Counted from the stretch's first letter, positions 42,353 to 51,792 are shown. The stretch is 64,000 nt of DNA from Oscillospiraceae bacterium (GCA_015065385.1 SVQK01000056.1:334983-398982), one strand, 5' to 3'. The notes: generated by a model from the sequence alone, not told the origin. Numbers and translations: made by a program.

Positions 42353-44119
42353 ATGACGATTCCGAGACCCGAGCATCCCCGTCCGCAGTTTGTCCGAGAT
42401 ACATGGGCGAATCTCAACGGAATCTGGGATTTTCTCTTTGACTTCGGCAACTCCGGCATGGACCGGGAGTTCTGGAAGGACGAAGCGTTTGACGGGGCGA
42501 TGAAGGATTCCCGCATGCCCACGTCCATCACCGTCCCGTTCTGCCCGGAGAGCCGCCTGTCCGGCATCGGCTATACCGACTGGATCGCGGCTGTCTGGTA
42601 CCGCCGAACCTTTTCCCTGAACGAAGCGCAGACCGCAGGGCGCGTGCTCCTGCATTTCGGAGCGGTGGATTATCATTCCGTCGTGTGGATCAACGGAAGA
42701 AAAGCCGGGGAGCACAAGGGCGGCTATTCCTCCTTCTCCTTCGATATCACCGCGTTTGTGAATCAGGGAGAGAATACCGTGACCGTGTACGCCGAGGACG
42801 ACAACCGGAGCGGGAAGCAGCCCGTCGGCAAGCAGTCCACGAAATATCAGAGCCATGCGTGCAGCTACACGCGTACCACGGGGATCTGGCAGACGGTCTG
42901 GCTGGAGTTCACGCCGAAAAACGCGATTTCCTACGCGAAAATCACCCCGTACGTCCCCGCCCGCGCCGCGCTCATCGACGTCGAGGTCACCGGAGGCGCG
43001 AGCGTCACGGCGGAGGCGTTCTACGACGGACGGCTCGTGGGAAAAGCGTCCGCGAAACCGGTCTACGGGTTGGCGCATCTTGCGCTGCAGCTGGGCGAGC
43101 TACATCTCTGGGACGCCGGTCAGCCGGAGTTGTACGATCTCGTCCTCACGCTGGACGGCGCGGATACGGTGAAGAGCTATTTCGGCATGCGGTCTGTGGA
43201 GCTGGACAAGAACGGACTGCGGCTCAACGGGCGTCCCGTCTTCATGCGCACCGTGCTCGATCAGGGCTTCAATCCGGAAGGCGTTTACACGGCGCCGGAC
43301 GACGAATTCCTGCGCCGCGATATCGAGCTCTCCATGGATCTCGGCATGAACGGAGCGCGCCTGCACCAGCGGGTTTTCGAGGAGCGGTTCCTCTATTGGG
43401 CGGATCATCTCGGGTATCTCGTCTGGGGCGAATACGCCGACGGGCACAGGCTGAACGACGCGGACGGGATTGCGAACTTTCTGCCTGAATGGATGGAGAC
43501 GGTCCGGCGGGACTACTCCCATCCCGCGATCATCGGATGGTGCCCCGAGAACGAGTCTTACTGGTGCCATGACGTCAACCCGATCTGTCAGACCGCCTAT
43601 TACGATGTGACGAAGGCGATGGATCCGACCCGCCCGGTGATCGACGCATCCGGCGGCGTGCATTTCAAAACGGATATGTTCGATATCCACGACTACGAGC
43701 AGGATCCGGTCCGCTTGAAGGCCAGCCTCGACAAGATGCTCGAGGATCCCATGTACGCCCACAATCCAATCCATCAGGAACAGCTTCGCCTGCATGTGTA
43801 CGAAGGCCAGCCGTACTGGATCTCCGAATACGGCGGGACCTTCTGGAACCCGGACGAACCCGGCGGATGGGGCTACGGCAACGCGCCGAAAACCGAAGAG
43901 GAGTTCGCCGCGCGGTATGCCGGACTGACGGGCGTACTTTTGGACAATCCTCGGATCTGCGGCTTCTGCTACACTCAGCTGACGGATATCGAGCAGGAGC
44001 AGAACGGACTGTACAAATACGACCGGAGCCGTAAATTCTCCGACGCGGTGTACGACGCCATCCGCGAGGCCAACGTCCGCCGCGCAGCGATGGAAACCGA
44101 AGAAGAGAGTGCGGAATAA
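42353..44119 (+). CDS. Glycoside hydrolase family 2 enzyme
   Basis: The 588-residue protein has the GH2 order: jelly-roll sugar-binding domain (about 10-180, with PRPQFVRDTWANLNGIWDF and AVWYRRTFSL), immunoglobulin-like domain (180-280) and TIM barrel (280-560). The acid/base is Glu401 in GWCPENESYW, the nucleophile Glu492 in WISEYGG. No signal peptide, so cytoplasmic. Family members are beta-galactosidases, glucuronidases or mannosidases; WCPENE departs from the common galactosidase WSLGNE and the specificity is open. ATG 42353 is chosen over 42338 because AGGTG precedes it. It converges on the beta-helix gene with a shared terminator. Confidence 0.88.
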   Translation: MTIPRPEHPRPQFVRDTWANLNGIWDFLFDFGNSGMDREFWKDEAFDGAMKDSRMPTSITVPFCPESRLSGIGYTDWIAAVWYRRTFSLNEAQTAGRVLLHFGAVDYHSVVWINGRKAGEHKGGYSSFSFDITAFVNQGENTVTVYAEDDNRSGKQPVGKQSTKYQSHACSYTRTTGIWQTVWLEFTPKNAISYAKITPYVPARAALIDVEVTGGASVTAEAFYDGRLVGKASAKPVYGLAHLALQLGELHLWDAGQPELYDLVLTLDGADTVKSYFGMRSVELDKNGLRLNGRPVFMRTVLDQGFNPEGVYTAPDDEFLRRDIELSMDLGMNGARLHQRVFEERFLYWADHLGYLVWGEYADGHRLNDADGIANFLPEWMETVRRDYSHPAIIGWCPENESYWCHDVNPICQTAYYDVTKAMDPTRPVIDASGGVHFKTDMFDIHDYEQDPVRLKASLDKMLEDPMYAHNPIHQEQLRLHVYEGQPYWISEYGGTFWNPDEPGGWGYGNAPKTEEEFAARYAGLTGVLLDNPRICGFCYTQLTDIEQEQNGLYKYDRSRKFSDAVYDAIREANVRRAAMETEEESAE

Positions 44120-44135
44120 GCGCAGATGAAACAAG

Positions 44136-44170
44136 AATCCCCCTGACCATCGTCTGGCCGGGGGGATTTT
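44136..44170. terminator. Bidirectional terminator between GH2 and beta-helix genes
   Basis: AATCCCCC (44136-44143) pairs with GGGGGATT (44161-44168), with inner CCA/TGG pairs. TTTT follows on the + strand; on the minus strand the stem is followed by CTTGTTTC. Confidence 0.75.
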
Positions 44171-44198
44171 GAATGAAATCTGAGGTATAGAGCCGCGC

Positions 44199-45518
44199 TT
44201 ACGCTTTCGTTTGGACAAGCTCGACCGTCTCCGGATCCGGGCAGAAGGTGGAGCCCATGTCCGGGAGAAGGGAACGGTAACCGTCCGCGGCGTCGTTTTT
44301 TTCCGGATACAGCGTTCCATATTCCGCGCGCCATCCGCTTCCGTTCCGCAGTCCGGCGGCGGCGTTGCATTCGATAGCGTTGACAAGGTCTTCTTTTCGG
44401 CAGCTCTCGTTATATAAAACCGCCGTTTCTCCGCCCAGAAGGAGATTGGAGAAAACCCGGTTGTCCCGGCTCCGCTGAACCGCGATCCCGACGCTGTTGT
44501 CCGCAAGGGTGTTGTGATCGAAGGAGCAGGATTCGGTGAAGCCCAGATTCCGCGCGTATCCTCCGAAGCAGAGCCCCGCGAACCCGTGACAGCCCGCGAT
44601 CACGTTGTCGTGGACCCGGACGTCTGTGACCCGGAAGAGCGGGTTGTCGTCCGGGGAGTGTTCCGTCGCCACCTCGATGCCGATATCGCAGTCGAAGACG
44701 AAATTCCGGGCGATCTCGATCCGCTGGCCGCCGTCCACATAGATCCCGCCCGCGCACCGGTCGAATCCGCCGTCCCGGTAATAGGCCATGTTGCCTTCGG
44801 TGCAGATACGGTACACGATGTTGTCCCTGCATACGCCGTTGCGCACGAAATCATTCTCGTACGGATTCACGCCTGATACACTGTCTGGGTGCCGGGCGGT
44901 GCCTTCGAACCCGATCATGTCGATCCCGATGTTGTTGTTGTCGTGGATCCGGTTTCCCGCGATGAGGAATCCGTCGATGTTGCCGTTGATGACAACCGAT
45001 TCGCTGGATCCGCACATGCAGTCGTACACATGACAGCCTTCAATCGTGAGGTCCCGGACGGGCAGGGTGTCTCGGCGGGCATAGACGCAGATCCCGTGAA
45101 CCCCGCGGACGCCGTGCACGGTGCAGTTTTTCAGCGTGATATGCGCAAGCGGCGCGTCCTCTGCCTCCCGGGTGCTCTCGTACCGGATCCCGTGAGTGCC
45201 GCCTTCCGTTTCGAGTCCGTCAAGGACGATGTTTCCGACGTTGACAAGATGGATACAGGTGCCGCTCTCGCAGCGAATCACGGCTTTCTCACCGTCCGCC
45301 GCCCGGATCACCGTGGGGGATTCCTCCGTGCCGGAACAGCGCGGGCCGAGCCGGATCCTGCCGTACGTCCCGCCGTGAACGAGAATCAGCGAGCCGGGGC
45401 AGGCTTCCGCGGCCTTTGACACCGTAGCGAAAGGCGCATCGGGCGCGCCGGTCCCGGTCGTGTCGCTGCCGGCGGGGGAAACGTGGATATCAGGCTGTCG
45501 GAACGGGACATCCGTCAT
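44199..45518 (-). CDS. Right-handed parallel beta-helix protein
   Basis: The 439-residue protein begins with a PL9/DUF1565-type head (IHVSPAGSDTTGTGAPDAPFATVSKAAE, SLILVHGGTYG). It continues in about ten short coils of the form NCTVHGVRGVHGICVY, GCHVYDCMCG, NRIHDNNNIGIDM, NFVFDCDIGIEV, NVIAGCHGFAGLCFG and NTLADNSVGIAV. Such helices are pectate lyase-like or bind polysaccharide. No signal peptide is seen at the N-terminus (MTDVPFRQPDI), so it would act inside the cell. The start follows AGGAGG. It lies 50 nt behind the HtrA gene on the same strand with no terminator between, so probably one transcript. Confidence 0.82.
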   Translation of the reverse strand: MTDVPFRQPDIHVSPAGSDTTGTGAPDAPFATVSKAAEACPGSLILVHGGTYGRIRLGPRCSGTEESPTVIRAADGEKAVIRCESGTCIHLVNVGNIVLDGLETEGGTHGIRYESTREAEDAPLAHITLKNCTVHGVRGVHGICVYARRDTLPVRDLTIEGCHVYDCMCGSSESVVINGNIDGFLIAGNRIHDNNNIGIDMIGFEGTARHPDSVSGVNPYENDFVRNGVCRDNIVYRICTEGNMAYYRDGGFDRCAGGIYVDGGQRIEIARNFVFDCDIGIEVATEHSPDDNPLFRVTDVRVHDNVIAGCHGFAGLCFGGYARNLGFTESCSFDHNTLADNSVGIAVQRSRDNRVFSNLLLGGETAVLYNESCRKEDLVNAIECNAAAGLRNGSGWRAEYGTLYPEKNDAADGYRSLLPDMGSTFCPDPETVELVQTKA

Positions 45519-45568
45519 GACGCGCCTCCTGTGCGGTTGGGATTACAGGTCTTTTTATCTGTCTTGTT

Positions 45569-47344
45569 TTATCTTCTTCCGAAGAAATCGCTGAAGAAAT
45601 CGAAGAAGCTGTTCATGTCGGGCGTCGATCCGGAGCTGTTTTCCTCGGGTTCCTCCTGTTCGGGTTCAGCTTCTGTGTCAAGGTCGTCCGGACGTTCGAA
45701 CACCGTCACTTCAACCGCGATCAGCTTTCCGTCGCGGGAGACGCGGAAGTCGAGCTTGTCGCCCACCGAGGACTCCGCCACGATGGATTTGACGTCGGAG
45801 ACGGAGGTGATTTCCTCGCCGTTGATCGCCACGATCCGGTCTCCGGCTTCGAGAACCTTTTCATTGAAGCCTTCCGAGAGCGAGGCGATATACACGCCCT
45901 TCTTCATGTTCGAAGTACCGGAGGATTCCGTCAGAGAGACGCCGATATAGGGCTTCTTCTCCTCCTTCTTGTCGTCGGTCTTTTTCTCGTCTTTTTCTTT
46001 TTCGTCGTTTTCTGTCTTTGCGGATTCCTTCGCCGTCACGTCGGGCGTGCGCTCGAAGACGGTGACCTCGACTTCCATGAGCTTGTTTTCGCGGTAGAGC
46101 TGGAAGGTGATCTTGTCGCCGATGGCGGATGCCGAGACAATAGCCTTGATATCGTCGGAGGAGCTGATTTCCTCGCCGTTCACCGCAATGACGCGGTCGC
46201 CTTCTTCAAGAACCTTGTCGTTCATGCCCTCGACCAGCTCTCTCACATACACGCCGGGCTTGACGTTCGAAGCCGCGCCGGAGCCGAATCCGAAGAAGGA
46301 GAGCCCGCTGTCGGATCCCACGTCCTCAAAGGAGACGCCGATCATCGGCTTGCCGGAGACATAGCCCTGCGTCAGAAGCTGTTCGGACACTTTCATCACC
46401 TGATTGACCGGGATCGCAAAGCCCAGACCCTCGATGCCCATGCCGGAGGACTTGGCGTTGACGATGCCGACCAACTCGCCCTTCATGTTGAACATGCCGC
46501 CGCCGGAGTTGCCGGGGTTGACCGCCGCGTTGGTCTGGATCAGGTGCATGGTCACGCCGCCCACCTGAATCTCGCGCTCCGTGGCGGAGACGATGCCGTT
46601 GGAGACGGAGCCGCCCAGCTTGCCGAGCGGGTTGCCGACGATGATCAGCTCTTCGCCCACGATCAGCTTGTCGCTGTCGCCGACCTGAGCGGGGAGAAGG
46701 TCTTTCGCGTCGATTTTGACGATGGCGATATCCTCGTCGGTGTCATAGGAAATCACCTCGGCGGGATATTCCGTGCCGTCCGTCAGTCTGACCGTCACCG
46801 TGTCGGCGGGAGTCTGCATGCTGCTGTCCAGAATGACGTGGGCGTTGGTGATGATATAGCCGTCGTCCGAGAGGATCACGCCGGAGCCCGCGCCGCCCGT
46901 GGTGTACTGGAACCAGGCGTTGCGCGTGGTGTATTCGGTGTTGATCTCCACGACGGAGTCCTTGACCATGGCCGCCACCTGCGCGTAGGTCATCGGTTCG
47001 CCGGACTTAGCGGTCGCGGAAACGGGCGTGCCCTGGGCGGATTTGTAAACGACAACCGAACGGTTGGACGATGAGGGTAGAGCTTCCTTCGTCTCGGCGG
47101 AAACCGCGCCGGATCCCGACAGGCGGTTGGCGAGCATCGTTCCGCCGAATCCGAAGGCGCCGGAGAGGACGACGCAGAGCGCGCACAGTCCCGCGGCGGC
47201 TTTCATGCTGACGAATTTATGAGGCTTTTGCGGCGCGTTTACCGGAGCCGGAGCGGATCCGGACACGCTGTACTGGTTCATCGATGCGGAAATTCCCGTT
47301 TCGCTTTCAGTTTGATTGGTTGTAAAATCTGTGTATTTCATCAT
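45569..47344 (-). CDS. HtrA/DegP-type serine protease with two PDZ domains
   Basis: The 591-residue protein has a cytoplasmic N-terminus of about 45 residues, one membrane segment (49-73), and a trypsin-like domain outside (125-325). His169 in NAHV, Asp205 in DEDIAIVKI and Ser280 in NPGNSGG make the triad. Two PDZ domains follow (about 335-430 and 465-550), each with the same VNGEEISS / INGEEITS and VEVTVFER blocks, so the second is a duplicate. They are joined by a Lys/Glu/Asp-rich linker (435-463). The tail MNSFFDFFSDFFGRR is aromatic. Firmicutes HtrA proteins usually carry one PDZ. It acts in envelope protein quality control. Confidence 0.93.
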   Translation of the reverse strand: MMKYTDFTTNQTESETGISASMNQYSVSGSAPAPVNAPQKPHKFVSMKAAAGLCALCVVLSGAFGFGGTMLANRLSGSGAVSAETKEALPSSSNRSVVVYKSAQGTPVSATAKSGEPMTYAQVAAMVKDSVVEINTEYTTRNAWFQYTTGGAGSGVILSDDGYIITNAHVILDSSMQTPADTVTVRLTDGTEYPAEVISYDTDEDIAIVKIDAKDLLPAQVGDSDKLIVGEELIIVGNPLGKLGGSVSNGIVSATEREIQVGGVTMHLIQTNAAVNPGNSGGGMFNMKGELVGIVNAKSSGMGIEGLGFAIPVNQVMKVSEQLLTQGYVSGKPMIGVSFEDVGSDSGLSFFGFGSGAASNVKPGVYVRELVEGMNDKVLEEGDRVIAVNGEEISSSDDIKAIVSASAIGDKITFQLYRENKLMEVEVTVFERTPDVTAKESAKTENDEKEKDEKKTDDKKEEKKPYIGVSLTESSGTSNMKKGVYIASLSEGFNEKVLEAGDRIVAINGEEITSVSDVKSIVAESSVGDKLDFRVSRDGKLIAVEVTVFERPDDLDTEAEPEQEEPEENSSGSTPDMNSFFDFFSDFFGRR

Positions 47345-47479
47345 GATTCCCTTTCTCCGGGGGAGGCGATCCGCCCGGTCTTCCTTGTTTGCATGGAGTA
47401 TTGTAATCCCCGAATGTGACGCTTATATGACGCCGTGTGAAAAAGCATCTGAAATGTGGTTTCACATCGGAAAGAACGG

Positions 47480-47517
47480 AAAAAAGCCGCGATCCTCCGG
47501 ATAAAGGAGAACCGCGG
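47480..47517 (-). terminator. Terminator of the phosphoesterase gene
   Basis: On the minus strand CCGCGGTTCTCC (47517-47506) pairs with GGAGGATCGCGG (47498-47487), followed by CTTTTTT. Confidence 0.85.
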
Positions 47518-47537
47518 AAATACTGCGGGGTGGAAAG

Positions 47538-49415
47538 TCAGTCGAATTTCGTGTAATCGTCCACGAGCGCGATCTCGTCGAGCCAGACGGGATGCCCTTT
47601 CATCTCCGACGCGTTCAGGCAGTAGTAGAAGTAAACGCCCGTCACGCAGGAGGTGGATTTCAGCTGTTCGAGGGTCCCGCGCTTCAGCATGTTCTCGACC
47701 GGGAACGCGAGCCAGCCCTTGAATCCCCGGACGGAGCTGTCCTGCTGAGCGCCGAAGCATCCGTCGCCGCCGTGGCTCATCTTCCGCCACTCGGTCTGCC
47801 CCTCCGGAAGGATCCAGAACGGCGACGGCGTGTCCATGTCGTCCGTCCGGTAGGGCATGAGATTCATTTCGTTGACAACAAGGCCGAAGCAGGCTTTGCG
47901 GAAGTCGATCGGCGTCCCGTCCCCCGTCAGATCCATCCAGACTCTGAGATAGCCGAGGTCCCCGAGAAGACCGGACTGCGCGAGCGGGATCTTCACCTCG
48001 GCGTTGTTCGACGTTGTAGTATCTCCGAAGTTGAGCCGTCCGACGCCGAGGGCCTTCGAACCGTCCACACCGCGCCCGTCCGCGATCTCCACGGTGATTT
48101 TCTCCACCAGCGCGTCGTCGTTGTAGTTGTTGTCCCAGCCGCATTTCTCGATCTCGGGCTCGTAGGAATCGAAATCGAGAACCACGCCGCCCGGGAGGGG
48201 ATCGGCTTCGGCAAATTCCGCGGGCTCCGTCATCCGGTTCTCGTCCACATAGCTGATGTAGGTTTCAATGTCCTCCGGATTCTCCTCCCGGATCACAAAG
48301 ACCCGCGCGCCGAGCATGTCCATGTCGCAGTAGCCGGTCTCGCTCACGGTGGAGCAGTAGCAGAGCTTGATCCCGCCGTACTTCACCATGTAGTCGTTCA
48401 CATGGTCGTGCCCGTTCACCACGGCTTTGACGTCGCCCCGCTCCAGCAGGACGGAGAACAGGCCGGAGTTGACCTCGGACGCGCAGACCGCCTCCCGCTT
48501 TTCCCCGGTGTGTTCGAGCGCTTCCCGGTTGACCCATGCCGCGTATGTCTCCTGCAGGGGAATGTGAAACGCCATCAGCCCGGGGATCTTCTCTCCGGCA
48601 TAGGCCTCCATCGCCATGGACGTCTCCCGGTACCACGCGATCTGCGCGGGCTTGATGTAGTCGTACCCGCTGTTGGCGTATCCCTGAAAGATGCTGCCCG
48701 CCGGTTCGAGCGACGCCCGTTCCCACTCGCTGAGGTACATCCCGGAGTCGAGCGCCCACACGTTGAAGCGGATTTTCGCGCCGTCCGAAGAATACACGGG
48801 CAGAACGTAGTTTCCGACGCCGGGCAGGGAAGGATCTCCCGACTGGGAGACGCACATGCCGAAGGACTCGTAGATCTGCTGCTGCTTTTCCTTCGGGACG
48901 TTGTTTCCCTCCGCGTCGTGATTGCCGTAGACGTGCGCCCACGGGATCTGCTTTTCCTCGAGAACCTCTGTCATGTCGCCCACGCAGCTTTCCAGCGCGG
49001 CGGGGGAGGAGAGTCCCCATGTGTTGTCCCCGTCGAAGAGAACGAGGTCGGGATCCTCGCGCTCCACGAGCTTTGCGATATTGGTCTTGGCCAGCGTCGA
49101 AATCTTCGGGCCGGGGCCGTGAATGTCGGAAAAGACGAGGATGTGAAACTCCCCGTTTTCATCGAACCGGAGCGGGTGACGGCTCTCCGTCCACGGGCTT
49201 GCCTCCTTCGCGGGATCGTCCGGAACAGCTCCGCCGCCGTCTGTTTTTTGTTCTTCCGTCGGAGCCGGAGCCGGATCGGGAGAGGAAACGGATTCCGTGA
49301 GGGGACCGGTCTCCACCTCCGTCGGCTTCGGCGTGCGGGAACAGGAAACAAGAGAAGTCAAAATCGTCAGGACCGCCAGTACAAGAGCGGTCCGCGCGCG
49401 CACAGAATGAACCAT
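47538..49415 (-). CDS. Calcineurin-like metallophosphoesterase lipoprotein
   Basis: The 625-residue protein has a lipoprotein signal (VLAVLTILTSLVSC, Cys at about 25) and a Pro/Glu-rich linker. The phosphoesterase domain runs from about 85 to 385 with all metal motifs: FSDIHGPG, FDGDNTW, YGNHDAEGN, AFHIPL and NGHDHVND. A beta-sandwich C-terminal domain (about 410-620) may bind carbohydrate. The enzyme acts outside the cell on an unknown phosphoester. Start 49415 follows AAAGGAG. It has its own promoter and terminator and is divergent from the HTH-GH51 gene. Confidence 0.88.
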   Translation of the reverse strand: MVHSVRARTALVLAVLTILTSLVSCSRTPKPTEVETGPLTESVSSPDPAPAPTEEQKTDGGGAVPDDPAKEASPWTESRHPLRFDENGEFHILVFSDIHGPGPKISTLAKTNIAKLVEREDPDLVLFDGDNTWGLSSPAALESCVGDMTEVLEEKQIPWAHVYGNHDAEGNNVPKEKQQQIYESFGMCVSQSGDPSLPGVGNYVLPVYSSDGAKIRFNVWALDSGMYLSEWERASLEPAGSIFQGYANSGYDYIKPAQIAWYRETSMAMEAYAGEKIPGLMAFHIPLQETYAAWVNREALEHTGEKREAVCASEVNSGLFSVLLERGDVKAVVNGHDHVNDYMVKYGGIKLCYCSTVSETGYCDMDMLGARVFVIREENPEDIETYISYVDENRMTEPAEFAEADPLPGGVVLDFDSYEPEIEKCGWDNNYNDDALVEKITVEIADGRGVDGSKALGVGRLNFGDTTTSNNAEVKIPLAQSGLLGDLGYLRVWMDLTGDGTPIDFRKACFGLVVNEMNLMPYRTDDMDTPSPFWILPEGQTEWRKMSHGGDGCFGAQQDSSVRGFKGWLAFPVENMLKRGTLEQLKSTSCVTGVYFYYCLNASEMKGHPVWLDEIALVDDYTKFD

Positions 49416-49450
49416 CGCAAAGCTCCTTTCAAACGCGGAAATTCACCCGT

Positions 49451-49480
49451 ATTATAGCACAACCGGAGCGCGGACGTCAA
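49451..49480 (-). promoter_or_regulatory. Promoter of the phosphoesterase gene
   Basis: Minus-strand TTGACG (49480-49475), 18-nt spacer, TATAAT (49456-49451). Confidence 0.75.
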
Positions 49481-49544
49481 CGGATCGGGACGAAATCCGT
49501 GTTTTGGAATGAGGATCGTTCGGAAAGATTCGACGGAGGGTCGA

Positions 49545-49573
49545 TTGTCAAGACAAAACCGGAGAGGTAAAAT
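49545..49573 (+). promoter_or_regulatory. Promoter of the HTH-GH51 operon
   Basis: TTGTCA (49545-49550), 17-nt spacer, TAAAAT (49568-49573), about 50 nt before the start codon. A protein with its own HTH could act here; I see no clear palindrome. Confidence 0.65.
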
Positions 49574-49621
49574 ACAGTTGGAAGATCAGCGACAGATCCG
49601 GACCGGAAACAGGAGGACAGT

Positions 49622-51769
49622 ATGGACTACAGCATCACGGCGGAAATCATCCGAAAAGCGCGGATCCGCAGCGGAATCACTCAGAAAGAGCTCGCAGCCC
49701 GGCTCGGCGTGACGAATACCGCCGTTTCCAAATGGGAGCGCGGTCTCGGGATGCCGGACGTCTCCCTGCTTCTGCCCCTCTGCGACGCGCTCCGCATCAC
49801 AGTCTCCGCTCTTTTGGGCAAGGAGGACGACGGCAGCGTGCCCGGAAGAACGGACTGCCTGACCGTGAATCAGATCGACACGCCGACAGTCGGCGAAAGA
49901 AACGAGGAGAATGCCATGACATTTGAAATCGACACCGGGAGAACCATGAAGCTCTCCCCCTATGTCTTCGGACACAATCTCGAACACACCCGGTCCGCCG
50001 TAGCGGGAAGCGGGGGACTGTCCGCGCAGATGCTCCGCAACCGGAAATTCGCCGGAAAGTCCGGGAAAAACAGCGGCGTCGCTGCCGAGTGGCGCGGGAT
50101 CGGAGACCGGGCGTTCTTCCAGCTCGGAGGACGTCCCTGCTATACCCGTCACATCGGATGCGAGCGGATGGTGCGCCGGGGCGAGCTCAACTCCCAGAGC
50201 GTTCAGAACGTCCACGGCGGGTTATGCGGGCTGACGCAGCGGGATCTTGCCATAGTATCCGGCAAACGGTACGAGATCCGCGCCGTCACGATGTGTTCCG
50301 TTCCCGTCGCGCTGGCGGTCGAGCTGACGGACCGGAAGGGAGAGACCGTCTATGCGCGGGCGGAGCTTTCCCTTGTTCCCGGAGACTGGGAGACGCACAA
50401 GGTCACCCTCGACCCGGATACGGACGACAGCGAGGCCGCGGTCCGCTTTGTCTTCACGGAGCGGGCGGAGGTCATCTTCGGCGCGCTGTCCATGATGCCG
50501 GAGGACAATTTCCACGGCATGCGGCTTGACGCGGTTCGCTGCCTGAAAGAGATCGGCCCGACGATCCTCCGCTGGCCGGGCGGCAATTTCGCCGGAGAAT
50601 ACCGCTGGAAGGACGGACTGCTTCCCTCCGATATGCGCGGCCCTCTTCAGGCGGCAATGGAGATCGAGAGCGAGCCGCACTCGCACGGATACGACTTTCA
50701 TGAGATCTCGACGGACGATTTCGTCGCCCTGTGCAGGGAGATCGGCGCGGAGCCGTTTCTGACCATCAATCTCGTGTGGAACAGCACGGAGGACAGCGCG
50801 GACTGGGTGGAATACTGCAACGGGTCCGCCGACACCGAATACGGAAGACGGCGCGTGGAAAACGGCTATCCCGACCCCTACGGCGTCCGGTTCTGGTCCC
50901 TCGGCAACGAAATGGGATACAGCCACATGGAAGGTCCCCGCGGTCCCGAGGAATACGCAGCTCTGGCGGCGACCCATGTCGAAGCCATGAAGGCGGTCTC
51001 GCCCGATATCGAGCTTTTCTCCTCCGGCCCCTATCCGAACGACCAGTGGGCCGAAAAATCCGCCGCAAAGCTGGCCGCCGACGTCAAGACCATCTCCCTC
51101 CACCATTACGCCCAGGCGGCGATGGACTACACGACCCCGGAAAAGATCGCGGATACCTACAAGAGCATCGTCGCCTCCGTTTCCGGCGCGGAAGATCTGG
51201 CGCGGTGGATGCGGCGTTCCCTCGACGCGACGGGTGAAAAACTGCTGATCTCCTTCGACGAGTGGAATTTCTGGTACGCGTGGTACCGTCCCTCCTGCGT
51301 GGGAGAGGGGATCTTCGCGGCGAAGATGCTTCACATGCTGCTTTCCGTTTCGAATGAACTCGACATTCCGTACTGCTGCTACTTCCAGCCCGTCGGGGAA
51401 GGGGCGATCCTTATCGACGAGGACGGCGCGCGGCTGACGGCAAACGGACAGATGTTTGCCATGATGAAAGCGCACTGCGGCGGCAATCTCTGCGCGCTGA
51501 CCGGAGCGGACCGGTATTCCGCGGTTGCTACGGAAAAGGACGGCGTTCTGACACTGACCCTGATCAACGACAGCTTCGATACCGAGAAAGCGTTCTGCTT
51601 CAACCTCCCCGGAAAGGATCCGGAGGGTGAGCTGTACGCGTCGGAGGAGGTCACGCCGTACACCTGCTTTGAGAAGAGACCTCTTGACGTGAAGGCGGAA
51701 AACGGCCATGCAGCAGTCGTCCTGCCTCCTCACAGCGCGGCGAAGATCACCGTCCGGATCGGAAGGTGA
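49622..51769 (+). CDS. XRE helix-turn-helix fused to GH51 alpha-L-arabinofuranosidase
   Basis: Residues 6-65 form an XRE HTH (RKARIRSGITQKELAARLGV, TNTAVSKWERGLGMPD). After a linker (66-98) a complete GH51-like enzyme follows (99-715) with LSPYVFGHNLEHTRSAV, TILRWPGGNFAGEYRWKDG, acid/base Glu430 in SLGNEMG and nucleophile Glu547 in FDEWNFWY, then a beta domain. No signal peptide, so cytoplasmic. Met99 (49916) lies behind a good RBS (GAGGAGA, 49904-49910), so the enzyme can probably also be made without the HTH. The fusion could be a DNA-binding enzyme that senses its substrate. A solute-binding protein gene follows after 23 nt. Confidence 0.85.
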   Translation: MDYSITAEIIRKARIRSGITQKELAARLGVTNTAVSKWERGLGMPDVSLLLPLCDALRITVSALLGKEDDGSVPGRTDCLTVNQIDTPTVGERNEENAMTFEIDTGRTMKLSPYVFGHNLEHTRSAVAGSGGLSAQMLRNRKFAGKSGKNSGVAAEWRGIGDRAFFQLGGRPCYTRHIGCERMVRRGELNSQSVQNVHGGLCGLTQRDLAIVSGKRYEIRAVTMCSVPVALAVELTDRKGETVYARAELSLVPGDWETHKVTLDPDTDDSEAAVRFVFTERAEVIFGALSMMPEDNFHGMRLDAVRCLKEIGPTILRWPGGNFAGEYRWKDGLLPSDMRGPLQAAMEIESEPHSHGYDFHEISTDDFVALCREIGAEPFLTINLVWNSTEDSADWVEYCNGSADTEYGRRRVENGYPDPYGVRFWSLGNEMGYSHMEGPRGPEEYAALAATHVEAMKAVSPDIELFSSGPYPNDQWAEKSAAKLAADVKTISLHHYAQAAMDYTTPEKIADTYKSIVASVSGAEDLARWMRRSLDATGEKLLISFDEWNFWYAWYRPSCVGEGIFAAKMLHMLLSVSNELDIPYCCYFQPVGEGAILIDEDGARLTANGQMFAMMKAHCGGNLCALTGADRYSAVATEKDGVLTLTLINDSFDTEKAFCFNLPGKDPEGELYASEEVTPYTCFEKRPLDVKAENGHAAVVLPPHSAAKITVRIGR

Positions 51770-51792
51770 CGGACGAACAGGAGGAATAAACC

